From contig NZ_SCTC01000050.1 of assembly GCF_004299445.1 (NCBI RefSeq), positions 1-64,000 of the forward strand: a stretch of 64,000 nt of DNA, written 5' to 3'. Below the pieces are notes generated by a model. It worked only from the letters and a program-made list of their open reading frames with translations. It was not told where the DNA came from and made no database searches. Origin of the DNA: Phenylobacterium sp. Its GTDB lineage: Bacteria > Pseudomonadota > Alphaproteobacteria > Caulobacterales > Caulobacteraceae. Each line of letters starts with the position of its first letter. The stretch's first letter is position 1. The translations under genes and the position numbers were made by a program. This document shows positions 1 through 6,990 of this stretch, in pieces.

Positions 1-743
1 CCGGGTCGGAGCTTTTCCCAGGGTGGGATGTAGGGCTGTGGCGGGGGATCGGGGGGTCTGGGCGGAGCGACCTCTGCAAGAACTGGCTCAGGAACCACGT
101 CTCCCCTCCCCCTTGCGGGGAGGGGCCGGGGGTGGGGGTGCGAACCTTCAGGCGCCGAGCTGACACCCCCACTCCCAACCCTCTCCCCGCAAGGGGGAGA
201 GGGCTTTTGAGGCGGAGGCTCCGGAACAGCCTCGGCGGCCTCCGTCTCCGGCTCGGGCTCGTCGTTGAGGCCGATGTCGTCGGAGAGGCGGGCGATGAGG
301 GCCTCGAGGGGCGTGTCGAGGAAGTCGTCCTCGTGGACGAGGTCTGACAGGCGCTGATCGGCCTCGTGACAGAAGGCGTCGGCGTCCTCGTCGTCGTACT
401 CGTCCCAGACGATGTTCTCGAGATGGCGGCGAACGCGTTTGCGCTTGAACTCGATCCTGGCCTGACGGTCGCGCTCGGCGGCCTTGCGGTCGGCCTCGGC
501 GCCGGCCTGGGCCTCGCGGGCCTTGGCGACCTCCTCGCGGTCGAAGCGCTGCTTCATGGCGATGGTCTGGCGCAGGTTGCGGCAGGCCTGGTTGAGGGCC
601 CGGCCGGAGCGTTCGAACGCCTCGTCGTCAGCGGCGACCTTCTGGCGCTGACCCGCCTCCACGACCGACCCCAGGCACACCTCGGCCATGATCGACAGCA
701 TGGCGTCGATACGCTCAGGCGTAAGGACCGGAGGGGCGTTCAT
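1..743 (-). CDS. Hypothetical protein under a LexA-type promoter (partial, runs off left edge)
   Basis: The reading frame is open from an ATG at 743 to the left edge (247 codons visible, no stop). I recognise no family. Residues 1-150 look helical and charged, with an Arg/Lys/Glu/Ala-rich stretch around 65-105 that could be a coiled coil, then an acidic Asp/Glu-rich part (about 115-165). The remainder is Pro-rich low complexity and includes two palindromic repeats read in frame (102-203). The start is supported by a promoter that places the transcript start almost on the ATG; there is no Shine-Dalgarno. A LexA-type operator overlaps the -10, so DNA-damage induction is likely. A later start at the second Met (codon 15) is possible. 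Confidence 0.7.
   Translation of the reverse strand, partial: MNAPPVLTPERIDAMLSIMAEVCLGSVVEAGQRQKVAADDEAFERSGRALNQACRNLRQTIAMKQRFDREEVAKAREAQAGAEADRKAAERDRQARIEFKRKRVRRHLENIVWDEYDDEDADAFCHEADQRLSDLVHEDDFLDTPLEALIARLSDDIGLNDEPEPETEAAEAVPEPPPQKPSPPCGERVGSGGVSSAPEGSHPHPRPLPARGRGDVVPEPVLAEVAPPRPPDPPPQPYIPPWEKLRP
102..203. repeat. Pair of inverted REP-like palindromes (BIME-like) inside a coding frame
   Basis: Two GC-rich elements of about 40 bases lie head to head around a 23-base spacer. Each has a hairpin core (CCCCT/CCCCC around TTGC, closing with GGGGAGGGG, and the inverse CTCTCCCC-GCAA-GGGGGAGAG), followed by a G-rich tail of the type GGGGGTGGGGGTG. They lie inside the partial gene at the left edge and keep its frame open. 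A related core is found at 17381-17406, and a shorter one at 871-889. Confidence 0.7.
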
Positions 744-746
744 ATA

Positions 747-761
747 GAACAAACATAGAAC
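747..761 (-). promoter_or_regulatory. LexA-type SOS operator
   Basis: On the minus strand the site reads GTTCTATGTTTGTTC, an exact match to the alphaproteobacterial LexA consensus GTTC-N7-GTTC. It covers the -10 region of the promoter for the left-edge gene and ends four bases before its ATG, the geometry expected for repression. Confidence 0.75.
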
Positions 762-780
762 ATTGATCGGCGATTGTCAA
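752..780 (-). promoter_or_regulatory. Sigma70-type promoter, probably leaderless transcript
   Basis: On the minus strand a perfect TTGACA (775-780) is followed by a 17-base spacer and TATGTT (752-757). The predicted transcript start lies around 743-746, at or next to the ATG at 743, so the mRNA is probably leaderless. The LexA-type site overlaps the -10. Confidence 0.65.
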
Positions 781-872
781 GAAGTCGGTGGGTTGCGCCA
801 ACGACGCCATCCCTCCGACCTCGGCGCTCCGACCCGCACTTCCCCACCCGGCCGGCTGGCGCCGACCTGCCC

Positions 873-889
873 CTCCCCATAAAGGGGAG
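873..889 (+). promoter_or_regulatory. Hairpin containing the ubiA Shine-Dalgarno
   Basis: CTCCCC (873-878) can pair with GGGGAG (884-889) across a five-base loop. The 3' arm is the ubiA ribosome binding site, so folding would hide it. The sequence resembles the hairpin core of the palindromic repeats at 102-203, suggesting that a repeat remnant supplies the ribosome binding site. Confidence 0.45.
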
Positions 890-892
890 AGA

Positions 893-1873
893 ATGACCGC
901 TTCCGCTCCCCTCCCCGACGCTGAGCCCACCAACTGGGTGGACGCCTATGCGCCAGCGGCTCTGCGGCCGTGGCTGAAGCTGGGGCGGTTCGATCGGCCG
1001 GCGGGGATCTGGCTGCTGATGCTGCCCGGCTGGCAGGGAATCGCGCTGGCGGGGGCGATGCAGGGGCGGCTGCCCGACCCGGTGCTGCTCCTGCTGTTCT
1101 TCCTGGGCGCGGCGCTCATGCGGGCGGCCGGATGCGCCTACAACGACATCGTCGACCGCGACATCGACGCCAAGGTGGCGCGCACCGCCATGCGGCCCGT
1201 GGCGTCGTGCCAGATCAGCGTCAAGCAGGCCTGGGCGTTCGTGCTGGGATGCTGTCTGGCGTCGCTGGTCATCCTGCTGGCGCTGCCGCCGCTGTGCTGG
1301 GCGCTGGGCGTGCTGTCGCTGGGGCTGGTGGCGGCCTACCCGTTCATGAAGCGCATCACCTGGTGGCCGCAGGCGTGGCTGGGCCTCACGTTCAACTGGG
1401 GCGCCCTGATGGGCTATGCGGCGGCGGCGCACATCCCCGAGATGCTCATGGCCGGACGGCTCTACGGGGTCGCGCCCGAGGTGGTGCTGACCACGACCTT
1501 GCTGCCCGCCCTGCTGCTCTATCTGGGCGGGGTCGCCTGGACCCTCGGATACGACACGGTGTACGCGATCCAGGACCTGGAGGACGACGCGCTGGCCGGC
1601 GTGAAGTCGTCCGCCCGCAGGCTGGGCGATGCCGCGCCCCGCGCCGTCTTCATATTCTATGCGGTCGCCGCCGTCCTTCCGGCCGTGGCGGTCGCCACGG
1701 GTCGACTGGGCCCCTTCGTCTACGCCGGCCTCGCGCTCTACGCCGCCCACCTTCTGGCCTGGCAGGCGACGCGCGTGCGCACCGACGATCCGGCCCTGGC
1801 GCTGAAGCTGTTCCGCTCCAACACCTGGGCCGGCTTGATCCTGTTTTTGGCGATCGCGGCGGGCGCTTTCTAG
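893..1873 (+). CDS. ubiA: 4-hydroxybenzoate polyprenyltransferase
   Basis: Membrane prenyltransferase that attaches the polyprenyl tail to 4-hydroxybenzoate in ubiquinone synthesis. The protein is 326 residues, usual for the family. The first Asp-rich motif (NDIVDRDID, residues 84-92) and the second (YDTVYAIQDLEDD, about 220-232), which bind the Mg-diphosphate, are both intact, and the rest is a series of hydrophobic helices. The ATG at 893 was chosen over upstream in-frame starts because GGGGAG lies four bases before it; that Shine-Dalgarno sits in one arm of a small hairpin. Its stop shares CTAG with a convergent small reading frame. The decarboxylase ubiD lies 11 kb downstream. Confidence 0.95.
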   Translation: MTASAPLPDAEPTNWVDAYAPAALRPWLKLGRFDRPAGIWLLMLPGWQGIALAGAMQGRLPDPVLLLLFFLGAALMRAAGCAYNDIVDRDIDAKVARTAMRPVASCQISVKQAWAFVLGCCLASLVILLALPPLCWALGVLSLGLVAAYPFMKRITWWPQAWLGLTFNWGALMGYAAAAHIPEMLMAGRLYGVAPEVVLTTTLLPALLLYLGGVAWTLGYDTVYAIQDLEDDALAGVKSSARRLGDAAPRAVFIFYAVAAVLPAVAVATGRLGPFVYAGLALYAAHLLAWQATRVRTDDPALALKLFRSNTWAGLILFLAIAAGAF

Positions 1874-1965
1874 CGCTTCACCGTCCAACCCGGCAGCGAC
1901 ATCCGCCGCCGCTTCGGTTTGCGGCCCATCAGCCGCATCAGTCCGTCGAGAAGTCCCCGGGTCAT
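1870..1965 (-). CDS. Possible 31-residue basic small protein
   Basis: A short frame starts at ATG 1965 and ends in the CTAG shared with the ubiA stop. The product has a hydrophobic N-terminal half (MTRGLLDGLMRLMG) and a very basic second half (RKPKRRR near residues 15-21). A GGAGG lies eight bases before the ATG. The tail-to-tail CTAG overlap is the same arrangement seen at three other convergent pairs in this window. No family is recognised, and so short a frame can arise by chance. Confidence 0.4.
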   Translation of the reverse strand: MTRGLLDGLMRLMGRKPKRRRMSLPGWTVKR

Positions 1966-2085
1966 ACGCTACGCCTCCGTCGGTCTCAGGACCGTGGCGT
2001 ACGAACATGGCCGCCACGTGACGAGGGGACGAAAGGATGCAGCGGCGAAAGCGCGCAGGGCCGCCAGAGAGGCTATGAGCGGCCT

Positions 2086-2114
2086 TTGACTTGCATTCTT
2101 GTATGGCATACAAG
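2086..2114 (+). promoter_or_regulatory. Promoter of the TetR-desaturase operon
   Basis: TTGACT (2086-2091), a 17-base spacer and TACAAG (2109-2114) put the transcript start near 2121, which is the ATG of the regulator, so the transcript is probably leaderless. The -10 lies inside the palindromic operator. Confidence 0.5.
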
Positions 2115-2116
2115 AA
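2096..2116. promoter_or_regulatory. Perfect palindromic operator, probably for the adjacent TetR protein
   Basis: Two perfect 10-base arms (TTCTTGTATG and CATACAAGAA) flank a single central G. Length and symmetry are typical of TetR-family operators. It overlaps the -10 of the promoter directly upstream of the tetR-type gene, which suggests autorepression of the regulator-desaturase operon. Confidence 0.7.
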
Positions 2117-2120
2117 CGGC

Positions 2121-2747
2121 ATGGCGACCGTGCAATCCCTGGCGGAGGTGCGCGCCGTGCGTGAGCCCGGCAAGCGGATGCGCTCGCGCCTGCTGGACGC
2201 GGCGGTCGAGCTGTTCAAGGCCAAGGGACTGTCGGCGGTGTCGGTGGCCGAGATCGCCAAGGCGGCCGGCGCCTACCCCAGCCAGATCACCTACTACTTC
2301 CGCACCAAGGAAGCCCTCTTCGTCGAGGCCGCCTGCCGCGAGGTGCTGTACGTGGCCCGCCAGGCCGAACTGGCCGCCGCGGGCGCCGCCTCGGGCCGGG
2401 ACTACAATCGTCGCCTGGTCGAGACGGTCATCGGCTCTCCGGGGCTGGCGCTGTTCGTCGAAGCCCTGTCGCTGACCCGACGGCGCCAGGACCTGGCCCC
2501 ACTGGTGGAACGTACCTTCGAACGGCTGCACGCCGAGGGCGATCGCGCCTATGGCGAAGTTCGCCACCAGCGCGGCTGGTCCGAGGTCCAGCCCTCGGCC
2601 ACGGCCGCCCGACGGTTCTGGACGCTGGCGCTGGGCGTCACGCTGCGCGAAGGCGCGACCGAAGCCACACTTTCCGAAGCGGTCCTCGAGATGACCGCCC
2701 TGCTCGACACCCGCCCGTCCCACTCTGCCCTTCAAGGAGACCGCTGA
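2121..2747 (+). CDS. TetR-family transcriptional regulator
   Basis: A 208-residue protein with an N-terminal TetR helix-turn-helix at about residues 22-67; the recognition helix region ends in PSQITYYFRTKEALF. The C-terminal ligand/dimer domain is not assigned to a subfamily. An in-frame ATG exists at 2091, but the palindromic operator and promoter lie between it and 2121, so 2121 is preferred. The stop overlaps the start of a fatty acid desaturase by one base (TGATG), implying one operon. By analogy with DesT/FabR-type regulators next to desaturases it may sense acyl-CoA or membrane lipid state; this is inference. Confidence 0.85.
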   Translation: MATVQSLAEVRAVREPGKRMRSRLLDAAVELFKAKGLSAVSVAEIAKAAGAYPSQITYYFRTKEALFVEAACREVLYVARQAELAAAGAASGRDYNRRLVETVIGSPGLALFVEALSLTRRRQDLAPLVERTFERLHAEGDRAYGEVRHQRGWSEVQPSATAARRFWTLALGVTLREGATEATLSEAVLEMTALLDTRPSHSALQGDR

Positions 2748-3739
2748 TGGCCGCCGCCGCCCGCGTCGCCCCCAAGGACTATTTCACACCGGAGGAGTGG
2801 AACCCCCTGTCGACGCGGTCGTCGTGGAAGGGCCCGGCGATGCTGGCCCATGCCTGGGTCGTCATCGGCCTGGCCGCCGCCATGGCCATGGCGTTCCCGA
2901 TCACCATCCCGCTGGCGGTGATGATCATCGGCGCCCGACAGCTGGGTCTCGCCATCCTCATGCACGACGCCGCCCACGGCGCGCTGCACCCGAACCTGAA
3001 GGTCAACGACTGGCTGGGCGAATACCTGACGCCCGGCGGCCTGATTCAGTACCGGACCTACCACCTGGGCCACCACAAGTTCGCCCAGCAGGCCGAGGAT
3101 CCCGACCTGGGCCTATCGGCGCCGTTCCCGATCACGCGGGTCAGCCTGCGCCGCAAGATCGTCCGCGACCTGACCGGCCAGACCCACTTCAAGCAGCGCT
3201 GGGCGCCCTTGTTCAAGCGCATCGGCGAGAAGCGGCCGGGCGAGAGCGCGCCTCAGCTGATCTGGGGGTTCATCAAGCGCCGGCCGCGGTTCTTCATCGG
3301 CGGGGCTGTGACGATCGCCCTGACGGCGCCCTTCGGCTTCTGGTGGGCCTGGTTCGTGCTGTGGTGGCTGCCGTCGGCGACCTGGCTGCCGCTGGTCACC
3401 CGCCTGCGCAACATCGCCGAGCACGCCTGCATCCCCAAGGATGAGCCCGACCCCCTGCGTCATGCGCGCACCACGCGGGCCAGCCTCTTGGAACGGATTT
3501 TCCTCGCGCCCTATTACGTGAACTACCACTGCGAGCATCACATGTTCATGCACGTCCCCTGCTACAACCTGCCCCGCACCCACCGCCTGCTGCGGGACAA
3601 GGGCGTGCTGTCCGGCATGCTGACCGCGCCCAGCTACATGGACGTGATGCGCATGGCCTCGTCCAAGCCCGACCGGCAGGACAAGGGCGGCAGCGCCTCG
3701 CCCGAGGAGCGCGGCGTCGTCCAGACGGTGATCCAGTGA
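2747..3739 (+). CDS. Fatty acid desaturase (membrane di-iron)
   Basis: A 330-residue membrane desaturase or hydroxylase. The three histidine clusters of the family are present: HDAAH (73-77), HLGHH (106-110) and HCEHH (261-265), which bind the di-iron centre. Hydrophobic segments lie around 35-65 and 180-220. The family introduces a double bond or hydroxyl into acyl chains at the cytoplasmic membrane; the exact substrate cannot be read from the sequence, and related enzymes act on carotenoids or lipid A acyl chains. It is translationally coupled to the TetR regulator upstream and to the SMI1-type gene downstream (4-nt overlap). Confidence 0.85.
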   Translation: MAAAARVAPKDYFTPEEWNPLSTRSSWKGPAMLAHAWVVIGLAAAMAMAFPITIPLAVMIIGARQLGLAILMHDAAHGALHPNLKVNDWLGEYLTPGGLIQYRTYHLGHHKFAQQAEDPDLGLSAPFPITRVSLRRKIVRDLTGQTHFKQRWAPLFKRIGEKRPGESAPQLIWGFIKRRPRFFIGGAVTIALTAPFGFWWAWFVLWWLPSATWLPLVTRLRNIAEHACIPKDEPDPLRHARTTRASLLERIFLAPYYVNYHCEHHMFMHVPCYNLPRTHRLLRDKGVLSGMLTAPSYMDVMRMASSKPDRQDKGGSASPEERGVVQTVIQ

Positions 3740-4230
3740 AGCCAGCCGCGCTCGCCCTCCAGCGGTTCGCCGACAAGTGGGGCGATCCCGATCTGCTGCC
3801 CGAGCTGGTCGACTCCGGCGACCTCGCCATCACCGAGCACCGCATGGGGCGGCGGTTCCCGGAAGCCTATGTGCACGCCGTGACGCTGGTGGGGCTGCCG
3901 CTGCCGACGCTCTCGCTGTCGAACAGCCTGATCGAGGCCGACGCCGACGCCAGCGACATCGAGGCCTTCTTCACGCCCGAGGAGATCACCGCGGGCTTGA
4001 ACGCCCACCGGACCGCCGCGACGCCGGCGGCGTTCGTGGCTTTCGCCTCGGACTCGTGCGGTGACCGCTACGGCTTCCTCTGCACGCCAGGAAACGGCGC
4101 GCGACCGGCCGAGGGCGCCGTCTTCCAGATGGACCACGAGACGGGCGAAGTGACCGACGTGGCCGACAGCTTCCTGGACTGGCTGCTCGACTACAACCAG
4201 ATCGCCTTCGTCCATTTCGACGAGGCCTAG
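3736..4230 (+). CDS. SMI1/KNR4-family-like protein
   Basis: A 164-residue soluble acidic protein starting at GTG 3736, overlapping the desaturase stop by four bases. The pattern of an N-terminal helical region (LQRFADKWGDP), a central strand segment (FVAFASDSCGDRYGF) and a C-terminal part ending in SFLDWLLDYNQ matches the SMI1/KNR4 (SUKH) fold, which often serves as an immunity or regulatory protein. No toxin partner is seen nearby, so its role is open. It ends in CTAG shared with the convergent YjbR gene. Confidence 0.6.
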   Translation: MKPAALALQRFADKWGDPDLLPELVDSGDLAITEHRMGRRFPEAYVHAVTLVGLPLPTLSLSNSLIEADADASDIEAFFTPEEITAGLNAHRTAATPAAFVAFASDSCGDRYGFLCTPGNGARPAEGAVFQMDHETGEVTDVADSFLDWLLDYNQIAFVHFDEA

Positions 4231-4601
4231 CCCAGCGCGCCGGCCAGCCGCTTCGGCGCCGCGAGGCTCCAACTGGAGCGCAGGCGCGACTCCACCAGGT
4301 CCCAGTCCACCCGCTCCTCCGCGAGGCAGATCGCCACCCAGCCCGAGGGCCAGAGATAGGCGGGCTTGGAGTAGGTGTCCGGGTCGGCCTCCCACAGGAA
4401 CTCCTGCTCGTCGCGGCCGGTGGTCTTCACACAGACGCAGGTCAGGCCGTCGCCGTGATGGTTGTGGCGGTAGTAGGCGAACATCTTGCCCGCCACGTCG
4501 AAGGCCGGGATGCCGTGGCTGATCCGCTCGCCGGTCTCGGGCAGGGCCAGGCACAGGGCGCGCAGGCGGCTTTCGGCGGCGGCGTGATCGGACGCGAGCA
4601 T
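4227..4601 (-). CDS. MmcQ/YjbR-family protein
   Basis: A 124-residue protein of the small cytoplasmic MmcQ/YjbR fold (CyaY-like, suspected DNA-binding). Features are the N-terminal LCLALPETGERISHG followed by FDVAGKMFAYY, the family's typical opening, and a C-terminal WVAICLAEERVDW. The ATG at 4601 gives the usual family length and has AAGGTGG upstream. A longer start at 4637 would share the palindromic CATG with the divergent methyltransferase start. A second protein of this family is encoded at 10608-10952. The cellular role is unknown. Confidence 0.75.
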   Translation of the reverse strand: MLASDHAAAESRLRALCLALPETGERISHGIPAFDVAGKMFAYYRHNHHGDGLTCVCVKTTGRDEQEFLWEADPDTYSKPAYLWPSGWVAICLAEERVDWDLVESRLRSSWSLAAPKRLAGALG

Positions 4602-4635
4602 GGCGCCCACCTTACGGCTTCCGGTAAGGAGCGTC

Positions 4636-5292
4636 ATGATCCCCCCTTCGGCGCGCCGCCAGTTCATCGTCGCCAACACCCGCCTGCAGTCGCCGCCGCA
4701 TACGCCCGAGCTCACGCTGCACCTCGCCGACGAGGTGACGCCGATCTGGCGCATGACCGAGGAGGCCCTGGCCGAGATCGGCCTGCCGCCGCCGTTCTGG
4801 GCCTTCGCCTGGGCGGGCGGCCAGGCGCTGGCGCGCTACGTCCTCGACAAGCCCGACGTGGTGAGCGGCAGGGCCGTGATCGACTTCGCCTCGGGCTCGG
4901 GGATCGTCGGGATCGCCGCCATGCGGGCCGGCGCAAGCCGCGTCCTGGCCGCCGACATCGACCCCTTCTGCGGCGAGGCGCTCTCGCTGAACGCGGCCGT
5001 CAACGGGGTGGCCGTGGACTACACCGGCGCCGACCTGCTGGACGCGCCGCCGCCGCCCTGGGCCGACGTCATCCTGGCCGGCGACATCTGCTACGAGAAG
5101 CCGCTGGCCGACCGGGTGATGGCCTGGCTGGCCCAGGCGGGCGCCGCCGGCGCCACGGTGCTGATCGGCGACCCGGGCCGCAGCTACTTCCCCCGAGAGG
5201 GCCTGGTGAAGCTGGCGGAATACCAGGTGCCCACGACCCGCGAGCTCGAGGACCAGGAGGTGAAGAAGACCGCCGTCTGGACTCTGCCCTAA
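4636..5292 (+). CDS. Class I methyltransferase, EtfB lysine methyltransferase type
   Basis: A 218-residue SAM-dependent methyltransferase. The SAM-binding glycine loop is DFASGSGIVGIAA (about residues 76-88), followed by the acidic AADIDPF, and a post-motif GDICYEKPLADRV. The FWAFAWAGGQALARY segment before the glycine loop is typical of the METTL20/EtfB-lysine methyltransferase group, which in alphaproteobacteria methylates the beta subunit of electron transfer flavoprotein. The start at 4636 has AAGGAG five bases upstream. No etfAB genes are in the window, so the substrate is inferred from family resemblance. Confidence 0.75.
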   Translation: MIPPSARRQFIVANTRLQSPPHTPELTLHLADEVTPIWRMTEEALAEIGLPPPFWAFAWAGGQALARYVLDKPDVVSGRAVIDFASGSGIVGIAAMRAGASRVLAADIDPFCGEALSLNAAVNGVAVDYTGADLLDAPPPPWADVILAGDICYEKPLADRVMAWLAQAGAAGATVLIGDPGRSYFPREGLVKLAEYQVPTTRELEDQEVKKTAVWTLP

Positions 5293-5330
5293 TCGCGATA
5301 TAGAACAAATTGGCAACATCGGAGGTGCGC

Positions 5331-5678
5331 ATGCGTGAGGACGGCAAAGTCGACTATGTGGAGATGCCGGGCGGCGAACTGCCCGCCACCAAGGCCTTCT
5401 ACGCTCAGGCGTTCGGCTGGGGCTTCACCGACTACGGCCCCGACTATGCCGCCTTCAACGAGGGGCTGGACGGCGGTTTCCACACCGGCCAGGAGGACGA
5501 GGGCGCCGTCGCAAAGCCGCTGGTGATCCTCTACGCCCACGACCTGGAGGCCATGGAGGCCAAGGTCCGCGCCGCCGGCGGCGCCATCACCAAGCCCATC
5601 TTCGCCTTCCCGGGCGGACGCAGATTCCACTTCACCGACCCGGCGGGGAACGAGCTGGCGGTGTGGAGCGAGGGGTAG
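5331..5678 (+). CDS. VOC-family (glyoxalase/bleomycin resistance-like) protein
   Basis: A 115-residue single-domain vicinal-oxygen-chelate protein. It has the paired beta-alpha-beta-beta-beta pattern, with VDYVEMPGGELPATKAFY at the start and RFHFTDPAGNELAVW at the C-terminus; the Glu in NELAVW is the usual metal ligand position of the second module. GGAGG lies five bases before the ATG at 5331, which is preferred to an upstream TTG. Such proteins act as small lyases, dioxygenases or binding proteins; the substrate is not readable. Confidence 0.8.
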   Translation: MREDGKVDYVEMPGGELPATKAFYAQAFGWGFTDYGPDYAAFNEGLDGGFHTGQEDEGAVAKPLVILYAHDLEAMEAKVRAAGGAITKPIFAFPGGRRFHFTDPAGNELAVWSEG

Positions 5679-5736
5679 GCATACGCGCTGGACTCGCGCA
5701 TAGGCTGCACAATCATCACTGGTCGGAGGGGTGTTC

Positions 5737-6990
5737 ATGCGGTGGGTCGAATTCGCGGCTGCGACGGCCGTACTGGTGGCGGGTCCGGTATCTGCCCAGC
5801 CCCTCTCGCCAACGTCCGAAGGGACGCCCCGTCTTTCAGCGGGGCAGGCCGTGCGGCCGGTGGCGCTGACCCGCCTGGGGTCCCAGGTTCGCGACGACCA
5901 GGTCATCGGCCGGTACCTGACGGGCGTGGTGTGTGTGAACGCGGAGAGGCTGCTCTGGAAGGATGTGGCCGGCGGCTTCGTGAACCTTAAAGAAGTATTC
6001 GGCGAGGAACTGAAAGCAGCCGGCTTCCGCCCGGACTCCGAACCCGGCGACCTCTTCGCCGATACAAAGAACGCGAATACCGACCTGCAGGTGGGCGCCA
6101 TGGTCCGCTCAGTCGATGCGACCTACTGCGACACCGACTTAGGGGCCTTGACCGGGTCGATGACCCTGACTGTCCAATGGCAGATCTATTCCACGCTGCG
6201 CCGCGAAGTCGTCGCTACGATCGAGACGACCGGAGCCGTCAAGAACGCCAAGCTCGCACGCAAGCAACAGGTTCGCTCGCTGGGCCAATTGGCCTTCGCC
6301 GAGACGGTCAAGTCGCTGCTGAGCGATGCGCACTTCCGCCAGTTGGTCACGTCGCCCGATCCGGGCGGATCGAGCGTTGTTGGGTCAATGGCGCCCCGCA
6401 CCCCAATCCGCCTAGTGGGGCCGCGTGGGGGGGCGCCTGTCAACATGGCCCAAGCGTCCGGCTCAGTCGTGGCGATCTTTGCGGGTTCGGGGCACGGCAG
6501 CGGCGCTTTGATCTCATCCGAGGGCTACATCCTGACCAACGAACACGTGGTGGGCACAGCGACAACGGTGCGTGTCCGCTGGTCGGACGGCCTCGAGACG
6601 ACCGGCACGGTGGAGCGGACGGACAAGCGGCGCGACGTGGCTCTGGTCAAGACATCGCCACGTGGCCGCGAACCTCTGGCGGTAAGCCGGACGGTTCCGA
6701 GCCTTGGCGCGCCTGTCTTCGCCATCGGCACGCCTCTGGAGCCCAACCTCCAGAACACGGTCACACGCGGCGTGGTGTCGGCGACACGGATCATCGATGG
6801 CTTCAATTTCATCCAGAGCGACACGCCGGTCACCCACGGCAACAGCGGGGGGCCGTTGCTGGATGAAAAGGGGGTCGTCGTCGGGATCACGCACAGCATC
6901 ATTGATCCGACAAAAGGATCGGCGCTGAACTTCTTCATCCCGGTCGGGGACGCCCTGGATTTCCTGGCGCTAGAGACGCCCGCCGCCTAG
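5737..6990 (+). CDS. Secreted trypsin-like serine protease (HtrA-type catalytic domain)
   Basis: A 417-residue protein with a signal peptide (residues 1-20, VSA-Q cleavage). Residues 21-220 form an N-terminal domain that I do not recognise. A chymotrypsin-fold protease follows, with His270 (TNEHVVG), Asp300 (RRDVALVK) and Ser370 (HGNSGGP), all in canonical settings. There is no PDZ domain, unlike DegP. The start is at 5737, with GGAGGGG upstream. It probably acts in the periplasm or is exported further. The stop overlaps the convergent gene by four bases (CTAG). Confidence 0.85.
   Translation: MRWVEFAAATAVLVAGPVSAQPLSPTSEGTPRLSAGQAVRPVALTRLGSQVRDDQVIGRYLTGVVCVNAERLLWKDVAGGFVNLKEVFGEELKAAGFRPDSEPGDLFADTKNANTDLQVGAMVRSVDATYCDTDLGALTGSMTLTVQWQIYSTLRREVVATIETTGAVKNAKLARKQQVRSLGQLAFAETVKSLLSDAHFRQLVTSPDPGGSSVVGSMAPRTPIRLVGPRGGAPVNMAQASGSVVAIFAGSGHGSGALISSEGYILTNEHVVGTATTVRVRWSDGLETTGTVERTDKRRDVALVKTSPRGREPLAVSRTVPSLGAPVFAIGTPLEPNLQNTVTRGVVSATRIIDGFNFIQSDTPVTHGNSGGPLLDEKGVVVGITHSIIDPTKGSALNFFIPVGDALDFLALETPAA

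Noticed and set aside
101..203. CRISPR-like array of palindromes near the left edge
   Set aside because: Only two elements in inverted orientation with no regular spacers; they are REP-like repeats.
970..2475. 501-codon plus-strand frame over ubiA and the TetR gene
   Set aside because: Shadow frame of high-GC coding sequence in two genes; Arg/Gly/Ala-rich product without a domain.
3736..4230. SMI1-type protein as immunity gene of a polymorphic toxin
   Set aside because: No toxin, Rhs or secretion effector gene is adjacent; the gene is coupled to a desaturase instead.
5298..5317. GAAC-N7-CAAC upstream of the VOC gene, like a second LexA site
   Set aside because: One half-site has a mismatch and no promoter elements line up with it, so it is too weak to call.
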